Source of the DNA: Condylostoma magnum
Lineage: Eukaryota; Ciliophora; Heterotrichea; Heterotrichida; Condylostomatidae
Length of the DNA: 64,000 bases
Direction: 5' to 3'
Assembly: GCA_920105805.1 (NCBI GenBank)
Contig: CAKKTI010000086.1
Span: 1-64,000, forward strand
A model generated the notes under the pieces. That model saw only the letters and a program-made list of their open reading frames with translations, made no database searches and was not told the DNA's origin. The position numbers and the translations under genes are program-made. Shown here piece by piece: positions 1 to 10,442 of the stretch. How positions within the stretch are numbered: the stretch's first letter is position 1; each line of letters opens with the position of its first letter.

Positions 1-1
1 T

Positions 2-844
2 GTTGTTGGAAATTTGTATGGAAATGTAGCCTAGAGTAATTTAGACTATTTTTATAGGTCTTCTAGGAAGTATAGTTAACCAAGAGCAACTGATTAATTC
101 TATAGTACTAAGAGAATAGAGACGTAGCAAGGCTAATAGAAGGAATTGTTTAAAATGAAGAAATTTAAAAAGATTAAAGCTAGGGTTAATAGGAGTAGAG
201 TTAGGTCTCAGGATAGTAATATAGATAGTAATTTTTAGCAGTGATATTGATTGTGCTTTATAAATATTATCAGTGTATTTACCACTCTTTATAATTTAGT
301 TGCAACTATTTTTCTTGTACTTATGATATTCAAATTTTCTAAATCAATATTTCTAGAAGTTTATTTTTCATATAGGGAACCCAAAATTTTTGTAAATATC
401 TTTGATAGTTTTAATCTATTGCTAAATCATATGCAAGCAATATCAGATGGCAAAATAATTAAAGCAAATAATTTGATATTTATTTTGATTATACGCTAGT
501 TATTTATTTTGTGATATCTTTCAAAAATTTAAAATCCTATATTTCCACTCAAATAAATACAGCTCAGTATGTAGGGCTACATTGGTATTCTGTATTTTGA
601 TATTAAATCACTTTTCTTAATCCTTAAAATTCGTATATTTTGGAATTCTGACAAGTCGTCAGAAATCTTAGATTTTATCAATCTGAAACACCTATTTTGA
701 TATTTTATTAGCAATTCGAACAGGTAATATAATACTTTTGATATTCATTTGGTCAAATTAAGCTAAAGTTTATGTATTAAGATAAAAATAAAATTTATGA
801 AACTAAGTTCTTATTTCGAATCTAGAACAAATTTTAATACTTGA
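2..844 (+). CDS. 3' part of a membrane protein (5' truncated)
   Basis: The window opens inside this reading frame, so the N-terminus is missing. The frame gives a Lys/Arg-rich stretch (about residues 55-75) followed by hydrophobic segments (residues 80-110) and more mixed sequence, a pattern typical of a multi-pass membrane protein or channel. No family was recognised. TAA, TAG and TGA are all read through inside the frame (Trp-Tyr-Trp at 242-250). I place the end at the run TGA TAG TAA at 842-850, just before two strong hairpins. Alternatives are an early stop at 236-244, leaving only a basic C-terminus, or a late TAA at 1055-1057. Coding status up to 240 is the safest part. Confidence 0.45.
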
Positions 845-898
845 TAGTAATTGCCTATAGGGGTTCAAAACAATTAGTAGCATATTTAAACTAATTTA

Positions 899-921
899 TT
901 AGATAAGATTTGCTTATCTAA
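899..921. repeat. Hairpin, 9-bp stem
   Basis: TTAGATAAG and CTTATCTAA are exact reverse complements separated by 5 nt. It lies just past the likely end of the first gene. Confidence 0.7.
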
Positions 922-939
922 TTTAGTTAAAACAAGATT

Positions 940-981
940 TTAAAAGATATCAAGATATGAAATGAAATCAATATCTTTTAA
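940..981. repeat. Hairpin, 11-bp stem
   Basis: TTAAAAGATAT and ATATCTTTTAA are exact reverse complements around a 20-nt loop, 18 bp after the previous hairpin. Confidence 0.7.
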
Positions 982-1127
982 TTTGTATTGAAAAGATGAA
1001 GGAATCAATAGTAAATATACTATAACGGCTCATTTTGTACAATTAACCTTTTTATAATTAATACACACCCCAAATAATCAAAGATCCTAAGAGATAAAAT
1101 AATTGAACTGTATATAATCATTAAAAA

Positions 1128-4049
1128 ATGGGAATCTGTCAATCAGGAATTAATATTCAGAATAAGAATGAGATAGTCTCTTCGTCTATACAAGGGCAAG
1201 ACGGTAACTAGAGGCAACCTCTTCAACAAGAAAACTAATAAGGCCTACAATACTTACAGTAATTAAATATCAGGGAAAGGTAGCCCCGCATATATTTCAC
1301 ACAAAATTACACTAAAAACTATAGAGTACTGAAGTAATTACACTAAAAGGGTAAAAAAACTATCTTGAAAGTAGAGGATCTGAGAACTCAGATCAAAAAA
1401 GTTGCAAAAATTTACGATAAAGAATTTATAAGGAAAGCAAAGGCAAAATAATTAATAAAGAATTTCAAATAAGCTGCAAAGCTTAATCATCCTTATATCA
1501 ACCAGCCCTTAGAAATCTATAACACAGATAAGCAGATAGTTGTTATTTCTAACTACTGTAGAGGTTTAACACTATAAGACTGCATTACGGGCCCCATCAA
1601 GCTCAACGAGATGTAAATTCTAAGAATTTTTATAAACACATTCAAAGCCACCTAGTACATCCATAAGCAAAAGATCGCTCATATGGACATTACACCTTAA
1701 AACTTAATATTCTCCGATAATCTACCAGACTCAAACATAAAACTAATAAATTTTGCCAGAAGCCAAAACATACGAAGCCATGAGGACGTTAACAGACTAG
1801 AGCTGAACTTTAGGGCTCATGATTTACAAAATAGAGATGGAAAATGCTTGGAAAAAATAGATCTATGAAGCATAGGCATGGTTTTGTACTGTATGCTCCT
1901 AAGGCGAAATAATATCGAGGAAACTCCCCAATTACTTTGGAACTTGCTGAATAAAGAGGAGATCTACTCAGAATCAGTTTGCCTTGGGTTTGGTTTGGCG
2001 AGAAAAATGCTTTGTTTGGATCCGTAGAAACGATGCAATACTGAACAAGTACTAGAACATCCTTGGGTGTAATCTATAACAAATTTTGACTTTGATTATT
2101 AATTAAAGCCGAAATGCATGAAGGATACTATATAAGCTATCAAGCGCTATATTGATCTAGGTAGAAAGTGTAATAAGAATACCAAAAAGCTGCAGAATTT
2201 ATTTGAAAGAGAGCCTAATGTAAGTAAGAAAAGAATACTAAAAGCAATCAAGGTGGTCTTTTAAGGGGCTAATATTGATTTTACTGATGAAATCGATGGT
2301 GCTTATTAGACAAACTCAACAGTGTAAAGGGAAACAATTATTAAAGTTATTGAAGAAAAGTAATGGAAACCTATAGATGATATAGCTGTTGACTATTTAA
2401 CAAATACATATTAGAAGCAACTGGGCTATAAAATAATTCTTTTTAGCCTGTTGAACGAAGGTGTGGAATCTAAATAAAGTTTTCTTTATACAAAACTGCT
2501 TAAAATCAACAATTAACTCACAGTTGAAGAGCTTATCGATATCATAAAGACCGAATTTGTATTTTAGTAATATTACTTAAAAATGGAAATAGATGAATTA
2601 ATTATAAGTCTTAACACTAATCCGTCTCGAAGATCATTAGATCGAATACTGAAACTAATGAATTATACTTCAGAAATCAAGTTCTTTTAGGAATTGTAGC
2701 ATAAATCTATAGTTAATCTTCATTTTGCATGCTGCTAGAACATGATATACGAATACTGTCCCGGAAATAAATACTTGTTCCATATTGGTGACTATGGAAC
2801 TAAATTCTACATAATAATCAAAGGCAGCGTAGGAATAAGAGTTCCTATCAAAAACCCAGAAACAGGGGAAACTGTACTGAAACAAGTATTAAAGCTAGAT
2901 GATGGTATGAGTTTCGGGGAATTAGCCTTAGAGAATGACAAGCCAAGGGCTGCTTCTATCTTTTGTCTGACTGATTGTCATTTTGCTATACTTTAGAAAG
3001 ATAAGTATCAAAACATATTGTAAAAAGCTGTGAAATAGAAAAGGGTTGATCTTGTAAACTTTTTACACTCTTAACCTTATTTTAATCATTGAGCTAAAAA
3101 CTCCTTGGAGAAACTGTCTTACAACTTTAAGCCTAAATGCATAACAAGAGGGTAGTATTTATTCAAAGAAGGGGAGAGTGCTGATTAAGTATACTTTGTA
3201 AGAGATGGGGAGTTCTAAGTCCTAAGAAGGCTAAATTTTTAATCTCCAGCATACACCGAAGCTGCCAGGAAAGATAGAACTAATATTACCAAAAGAGAGT
3301 AAGTAAGTTTAGCATAAATTGCTATTCTAAGCAAAGGAGAAATCATAGGAGATGAGGAAATTCTTAAAAGCACTAAGAGATAATACACTTGTATATGTAC
3401 TTCAGCTGAAGCCAATGTTCTTGTATTAAATAGAAAAGACTTTTTAGGTAAAATTAGATCAGAGGAGACTTGAAGATACTTGAGACTCCGCTAAAACCTT
3501 AAAACAAGTCTAAGAGATCAGAGAATTAAACAAAGGCTTAAATTTGGATTAAGAAGCTAAGATGTAAGAATTCCTTAAAGTAATTAAAATGCATAAGCTA
3601 TTCCTCAAATACAAAAAGAAGCTAGCTATTCCCGACGTTTAGACCAAAATAAAAAGACTTTTCTATTTAAAGCTATTCATAAGGAATTAACTAAGCGAGA
3701 ATCTCCTGAGTAGGTAATTAAGAAGTCTTAGACAACAGCTCCAAGACTATATCGTCCTTCTACTAGTGAGAAAAAGAGTTTTAATAGAGCTATTTCTGTA
3801 TAAAGGACTACTAAAACTAAAGATAGATTTTTGAATAATTTAGTCAGATCACGACAGTTTTCCTTACCTACAAGTGAAAGAACGGATTATAACAATAATA
3901 TTGAGTGTGGATTGGCTGTATAAAGTATCTAAAATGTAAATAACGATTAAATAGAGAGTAGAAGGCCTAAAAGTTTCAACTAGTTTCATACAATCAAAAA
4001 AGTAGGAAGGATTATGCACGGCTACACCTCGTTATTAGCTAAGATTTAA
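1128..4049 (+). CDS. Pseudokinase with two cyclic nucleotide-binding domains
   Basis: 973 aa if it ends at TAA 4047-4049; TGA at 4134-4136 is the alternative. It starts MGICQSG, a likely N-myristoylation site. Residues about 75-320 are a protein kinase fold, but the Gly loop is not recognisable, HRD is HMD (residue 185), DIKPEN is DITPQN and DFG is NFA (residue 208). The metal-binding Asp is thus lost and catalysis is unlikely. The kinase DLWS motif uses TGA for Trp at 1866-1868. Two cNMP-binding folds follow, at about 539-625 (with FGELAL) and 672-790 (KEGESADQVYFVRDGE). TGA at 3090-3092 encodes the Trp of a typical NHW...SLEKLS helix. It looks like a PKG- or CDPK-derived scaffold that senses cyclic nucleotides; the ligand is not known. 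Confidence 0.8.
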
Positions 4050-4161
4050 TGTATTTGTTATAATATTTATATAATATGTATAGATCAATTGGATAATTAA
4101 AAAAATACTGGAATTATTTAAATTTTGATACTATGATTTACAATACAAAAAGAATATTTGC

Positions 4162-7100
4162 TCAAATTTTGCTATGATATTAGAAGTGCTAAAACAATTT
4201 TATTAATGATTTCATATAAGCGAATAATTTAAAATAACTTAACTAAGGTTCATCTTTTTTAAAACACCTCTTTAAAGTGATAACTGCTTTTATAAGCGTG
4301 ATAATTAATCCCGTTAGTACAGGAATTGCAAATATGAGCGTTAACAAATCTTTAATTATACTATATCGTTATTTACTTAAAACATAAGCAATATTTATAG
4401 AAATAAGATAAAATGACTAATTCAACGTTTAGGAAAAATTTGAAAATTTCTTTAGATAAGGTTTGATTCTTATGATGAATAAAATAATCTACTTATAATT
4501 TACAAAAATTGAAGTTAGAGATAATAGTAAAGCATTCATAGTATACGAGTCAAAATTATTCATGATAATCACAGCTTAAATTGTTTTAGATAATAGAGAT
4601 ACTATCAAATAAGCTTTTTATACTTTATCTTCTTGAAATTACTACAAAATTTAACTGAAATATATACCTTCATAATTATTTGAGGCAATTGCTTTTGTCA
4701 GTTTTATTACATTTATCAAATAGATTAGCATTATTATTGCAGATATTATAAAACTCCCAGTAATAGTTCAATTGTATGTAAAGTCTTAGATTATTTCCAT
4801 TTATATAGAAAATTGAATTAATACATCGAAATAGGTAATCAATAATAAGAAGGGAATCTTAGGTATGATTTTTTCTAATAATTTATCGGCTTTTGAACTA
4901 ATCGTAGAATGAGAACAATGCTTTAGAAAACATAAAAGTAATATAATACCTATCATTGTTGCAAATAAAAGTAAAATTCCTTAGGTGTTAAATATAAAAA
5001 TTGCATTTTATTATCCCTTTTTCTTAGATATTGTAGTACTTATAGACTATTAATCTAAGACTAAATCGATTGTATTAGGTAAAATATTGAAAATATTAAT
5101 TCCCTTATAAAATTCCCTTTATTAATCTGGTAAATCATCGATTATTACAGATATGTTAGAAGTTTGCTAAAAATAATCAACTAAAATAATGAGTTGAATA
5201 GGATCATTATTTATAAAATTCAAAATAGTTGAAGTGGCCATTACACCAGTTGCTATATTTTAAGCTTATTCTGCTACACCAGTTTCTTCCTATTCTTAAA
5301 ACTCCAAATTTTAATCTTTAACTTCATATTATGATAATTATAAAAGCTTTACAATATCTTCAGCCTTAAATTCCACCGTAATTGATTTGTATCTCTTTAA
5401 GCTACAATTATACACAGTTTTATCCTCTATAGTTTATAATTAGAACGTTATTACTTCTTCTGTTGTGCTTATAATAAGATCTCCTTCTTCCAATTATCTA
5501 AAGAGACTGGGCTAAAACTCAATACGTAAATTCTCATTATAAAGTGTCAATATTACTTCTAGCTTAAATTAATTACAAATTCCATCTGCATCTATACAAA
5601 ACTCACATTCTTGTATACATTCTTCACATTTTTATAAGCATCTGATACATTACCCGTTTTCATCCAGTATTAAATCTTCGCCTTAGCATACACACTAAGA
5701 GTTGCTATCTAGAGTAAAGTTTTCATGACAAGAAGTACAATTATAAACACTTCCCGAGCACGTCTCGCATTAGGAATGGCACTGCTAGCAGCTATTATCG
5801 ATTTCTGTATATCCATGATTGCATGCACACTCATTGTTAGATCCTAACTCAAATCCACTTTTACACTATAAACATGTATCTTAATTACATCTTAAACAAT
5901 TTAAATACTTTGAATCACATTGAAAACAATACCCATCTGTATAATATTGTAAGTGATTGCATGGATATGGAATGCATTATCCTATATTATTGAGACAATA
6001 TCCTTATTATGTATCAAGGCAATTAATCTAACAAGAAAAACATTCTCCATCGGTTAAATATTATTCTAGGGGACATTAGCAGCTTGTATTGACTAAATTA
6101 AACCCAGTTTTGCATACCAAGCATTCTTAATTATTACAGTCTCTGCAATTAGAAGGACATTATTAACAGCTGCCTTATGAATAAAATTACCCACTGATAC
6201 AAGGAAAAGCAGTACAGATATTATAAGCATCTAAGCAAGGAAGAGATAAGTCTTATATATTACTACAGCTTTAATTGCATTAGACACATTCATTATTAGA
6301 GGTTAAGTAGGCTTCTTATTTACATTGATTGCATTGTGTATTGTTTTAACAGTCTTAGCATCAAGACTAGCATTAAATACATTGATTATTGTGTAAGTAG
6401 AAGCCTTGCTTGCATTCTACACACATTAATGGCTCTGAGCATGTTTGACACCCCTAACCACATATGTATTGTTTTTATACAATGTACAAGTTTTATAGAT
6501 ATTACTATGTTAGAGCATCAGAAACTAATCTTAATTCTACATTGTATATATAACCGTAAAACTTTAATTCATTTTCTTATGTACTTCCTCCAATTTCAAT
6601 AAAAGCTACTGGGTTTTATAGATCAAAAGGATAAAACTATGTTATAGTAAACTCAGTGACCTAATGGCATGATTACCAATCACCAGGAAATAATGTAACG
6701 CATCAAACCGGGTTTTCTTTGTACTAAATCTCTATAAAACTTCAAACATTCACCATTTCTTATTAGGTAAATGGAAGTGTAGTTCATTCATCATTATAAA
6801 ACTAACCTAGCTAATAGAACTTTCTATATTAAGGAACAACCTAATTATTTGAAAAAAATTCTAAAAAGGGAACTCGACAAAAATCATGAGTATTTCAATC
6901 TTTGTGATAACAGCCTTCATTAGAAACTTAAATGAAAGCTTGAAATTCATTATTTAGCGTATTCTAATAAAACCATCCAGAGAAAAAGTAATACTAATCA
7001 AAGTTCTTGTTCTTAAATAGCGCGTTATCACTTAAATACTTCAAATCAGCAGAGTTATCATTACTACTTCTAACTTTTCAGTCTGGATATAAAACAATGA

Positions 7101-7728
7101 GCTCATAGCAACTATAAGGAGTTCTACATAATTAGCATCCCTCACATGCCCTTTACTTTTAATCTAAAGCCTCCTATTAAGTTAATATTGCACCAGTTAT
7201 TTATATGTGATTATAAGCAATACCAAACTAAGTAGATGAGCCTGGTTCTATCCCAATAATAAGAGTTTTCGGCTTTTTAATAGCTAATCCAATATACTTA
7301 GACATTTCCACTTATACTTAATTATCTATAGAGCTAAACACAACTTCTAAAGATTCTTCAAAGCTTTTAAGACAAAGAAAATTCCAGCTGCTTTAAAAAT
7401 TTTCCCCCATTTCAAATTAGACGATTAAGCTATCGTTAACCTTAATTCTTATTAGATTTGGTAGAGTAAGCATTATGTTGATGGAAAGACCTGAAATGTC
7501 TGTAATTTCCATTATCTTGTGCTCAAATTCATCATCCATTTACCCTACCATGCTAAATCAGAAGTATAACGAGTAATCAGAACTGATTGAGTCGTAGAGT
7601 TATCTGTCTAAAGAGAAGATATGATTTTCTTAAAGGTCATAGACTGATAGGTACTGTATTACCCTGTCTTTAGGGGTTATATCAATACTAAGGCACAGGA
7701 CTACCAATAGAGATAATACAAACACCAT
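4162..7728 (-). CDS. Large Cys-rich membrane protein with LamG-like N-terminus
   Basis: 1188 aa in one uninterrupted frame when TAA/TAG are Gln and TGA is Trp. The ATG at 7728 gives an ideal signal sequence (MVFVLSLLVVLCLSIDI). An upstream in-frame ATG at 7794 would overlap the neighbouring gene. Order: a LamG/concanavalin-like ectodomain to about residue 450, a long run of CxxC and furin-like Cys repeats (about 480-800), then about six hydrophobic segments in the last 300 residues. This architecture is common among ciliate surface receptors of unknown ligand. The stop chosen is TGA 4164-4162; TAG at 4245-4243 is an alternative. No intron is needed. Confidence 0.75.
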
Positions 7729-7783
7729 TATTAATAGAAAACAAAGTATTTTTTCTAATATACTATTAACTTTAAAACATTAT

Positions 7784-8398
7784 CTAACTATCATTAAGTG
7801 ATGCTTGAAGTACCTGCTGCAGTATTGCGTCATCATCCATTTCGTATTAAGTATAGGTATCTAGATCGTATTAATGACGCATTTAAAGGTGCCCGCTTAA
7901 ATTTTAGCTTACATAGTTCGGATCTCCATATTCTTGAACTGCACAAATTGGACATATACCAGGCCGGCTTTTGTGGCGAGTGTTAACATGCTATAGCAAG
8001 GTATCCCGCCTCATGTTGCTCTCTTAGCAAAACGGACACTTGAATGTTGAGCGATTCACTGTACTTACACCTTCACGCTTGTTTTCTTAGGCTGTTTTTT
8101 GTATAAATTGTGAGTAATCTTAGCATCGTTCTAAATGATTATTGAGTTGTAATAGCTAAATTTGATGATCACAGTAGCATTGTGTAGTGATTTGCCGCAT
8201 ACTGTCGATAATTTCTTAGCATGGCTAAAGTTAGGATAGGTGAAGAGGGTCTCGGCAGATTGGACACAGAGGGTTTTCGGTTGAGCCCATGAATTGTTAT
8301 ATACATTACTGGCACATTAGAGTATTACAGCTGTGTTTTAAAGGGTTGTTTAGAACCATGGAGCAAATACAGCATTGGTATTATTCAGGAATTTCCAT
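7784..8398 (-). CDS. RNF114-type RING and Di19 zinc-finger E3 ubiquitin ligase
   Basis: 204 aa. An N-terminal RING finger (CCIC at residues 9-12, then HSC, CQQC and CPIC pairs) is followed by a C2HC finger (CYC...HLERC) and two Di19-type fingers (CPFC...HVNTRHKSR, then CPICAVQEYGDPNYVS...HLQMRH). It ends with a ubiquitin-interacting helix, DDAILQQVLQASLND. This order and total length match the RNF114/RNF125/RNF166 family. The natural C-terminus falls at TAG 7786-7784. Reading that TAG as Gln would run 34 residues into the next gene on the same strand, so this is a good case for TAG acting as a stop. It is divergent to the IQ protein, with starts 30 bp apart. Confidence 0.85.
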
Positions 8399-8428
8399 AT
8401 TAATATCAGATTATTTTGCACTATAAAA

Positions 8429-10108
8429 ATGCAATAGCTTCCTAAAATCAGTAGTCAAACTCCTACTGGAACACATAGGTATAATTGGTTTGGCCATTCA
8501 TCTCAGTTTACAAATAGACTAACAAACAGGTTTTATATCTAGAGCTCATTAGAGAAGCAAAAGATAAACTAAGTAAAATTTGAAAAAACAGTATAACAGT
8601 ACAGGGCAAAATCTAACCTGTGCAAAAGGAAGAATGTAAAAGCATCATAGTAACTTGACAGCATAAGGAACTATAAGCTTAGAAAATTTAGACTAAGAAG
8701 AATATAGTTTGAATACGGGATAAGATACGATAAAATTAACTAAGCAGCAATTATAATATAAAAGCACGCACGTGGCTATTTCTGTAGAAAAAACAATGAA
8801 CATCTGATAAACTAAATCAATAAAGTAAAAATTAATAGCTCAATCAACTCAATCAACCACTCTATACTATAGCTCTAGTATATAAGTCAATATGACTATA
8901 CCAGGTCAGCAATTATCATTCAAAAATATTTCAGACTGTACAAAGCGAAAAAAATATACTAAAAGTTGAAGTTTGAAAAATCAATTCAGCAACTGGAGCT
9001 TTAAAAGTATAAACAGGCTAGTGTTCTTATTCAAAAGAACTTTAGAAGGTTTTCTGCAATTAAGATAACTAATGAAATGCGACTTCAGTTAATCAGGCAA
9101 AATAAGCTGTAGGAAATTAAAAATAGACTTAAAAAACTAAAATTTCAGCAATGGTGGAAAAGAAACAGAACAAATATACCAATTATATACACCAAATGAT
9201 AAAATTAATAGAATACAATTAACCAATTCAAATAAAACTACATAGATAATTACAATCCTGAGAAAGTTCTATAAAGATCAACCTCATAGGAGCTGAAAAA
9301 ATAGAAATAAGTGAAGAAAATCAACTCTTGCTAATAGTTAATATATGAAGCTAATCAACAAAATGAATCTTAAAGTGAAACAAGCACAGACCCAATATCA
9401 AGTGAATCTTCTATTCAAATACAAGATACAAAAACACCATAATCAAAAGTGCCTAAAAAGCGAATTTAAACAATCTTAAATAGACTAATTTAACCTACTA
9501 AGGCTTATACAGAAAGAATTAGAAAAACTATTGCTCCTTTAACTCCAATTTCAATATCAAGAAGATTTCCTAATATAAGTAAGTTAAATAGATTAACAAA
9601 ATCCCGTTAATTATAAAGCAAATCAGCAAAACCTAAAAGGACAATTAGGTAACATAAGCCCGCATGAAAACCAGCCAATAGTAAAAATCTAGATAAAACA
9701 GTAGATCTCCCTTAAATCTTTTTCACTTAAGAAACTACTATTCCCTCTCCATTAATTAAATCTGATTCAGATAATGAAAACTAGAAATTATAACTAGAAT
9801 TAGATGATTTTAGCTCTGAATCATCTTTAGGCCAAGAAACTAAAAATAACATAACATTTCATAGTACTCCTTATAGATCATCTTAAATGAAAGAAGCTTT
9901 GCCTTAAATATTTCAAGTTATATAAGATTACGGCCAAAAAGCCATTTAATCAGCCTCAGTAAGAAAACAGACTGGTTAATTTGATATAAGCTCAAGCTCT
10001 TCAAGCAGTTCAGTAGTAGATTCGCCAATAAATACCAACAAATTAAAAATGTTTTATAGATAGTAAACTAATCTTTTAGTAAGCAAATTAATATCTAATA
10101 AAATTTAA
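8429..10108 (+). CDS. IQ-motif protein
   Basis: 559 aa, basic and Gln-rich. Three IQ-like calmodulin-binding motifs are visible: AAIIIQKHARGYFCRK near residue 108, SAIIIQKYFRLYKAKK near 160 and ASVLIQKNFRRFSAIK near 199. The rest is low-complexity with Ser clusters near the C-terminus. TGA encodes Trp twice (TKWQ, PAWK). It ends at TAA TAA (10106-10111), only 5 bp before the ATG of the RING gene; reading on to TGA 10178-10180 would invade that gene. Partner and location are unknown; many ciliate IQ proteins are cytoskeletal. Confidence 0.75.
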
Positions 10109-10113
10109 TAATC

Positions 10114-10437
10114 ATGTCTCTATTAGAAAACAGTGAACCTTTTATGTACTCAACTAATAATAACGATTCTGAAATAATGATATCATATAATTTAACCCAC
10201 TCATCAACTGATAATGTCAATACGGACATAATACATACAGAACATGCAGATTTATTAGTTCTAACATGCCAAGTTTAATGAACTTTATAAGATGAATTCA
10301 TCTGTACAATTTGCTAAGAATAAGGACAAAAAGGAGTTAAAATTTAACTGTGCTCTCATATTTTTCATCTGAACTGTATTTAGTAGTCATGACGAATAAA
10401 AGAGCAATGTCCAAATTGCAGAACTACAATTTACTAA
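10114..10437 (+). CDS. Small RING-H2 finger protein
   Basis: 107 aa. A C-terminal RING-H2 domain is clear: CTIC, then LCSHIFHLNC, then CPNC (residues about 66-104), so a ubiquitin ligase role is likely. Two TGA codons read as Trp (QVQWTLQ and QQSWRIK), the second in the usual RING Trp region. The N-terminal 60 residues are polar and unremarkable. The start is set by the TAA TAA of the upstream gene; later in-frame ATGs exist. The stop is TAA 10435-10437, directly facing the 3' end of SMC4 5 bp away. Confidence 0.75.
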
Positions 10438-10442
10438 TTAAT

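Larger units (their letters stand above)
845..1127. other. Intergenic, with two hairpins
   Basis: AT-rich spacer before the pseudokinase gene. It holds a perfect 9-bp inverted repeat (899-907 with 913-921, 5-nt loop) and a perfect 11-bp one (940-950 with 971-981, 20-nt loop). The frame of the upstream gene stays open through it, but with no dedicated stop codons that is weak evidence of coding. Confidence 0.45.

Noticed and set aside
245-499. Separate small membrane-protein gene with a TTG start
   Set aside because: It is in the same frame as the first gene, joined through TGA TAT TGA read as Trp-Tyr-Trp, so it was merged into that gene.
7798-7986. Plus-strand frame starting with GTG
   Set aside because: It mirrors the Di19 fingers of the RNF114-like gene.
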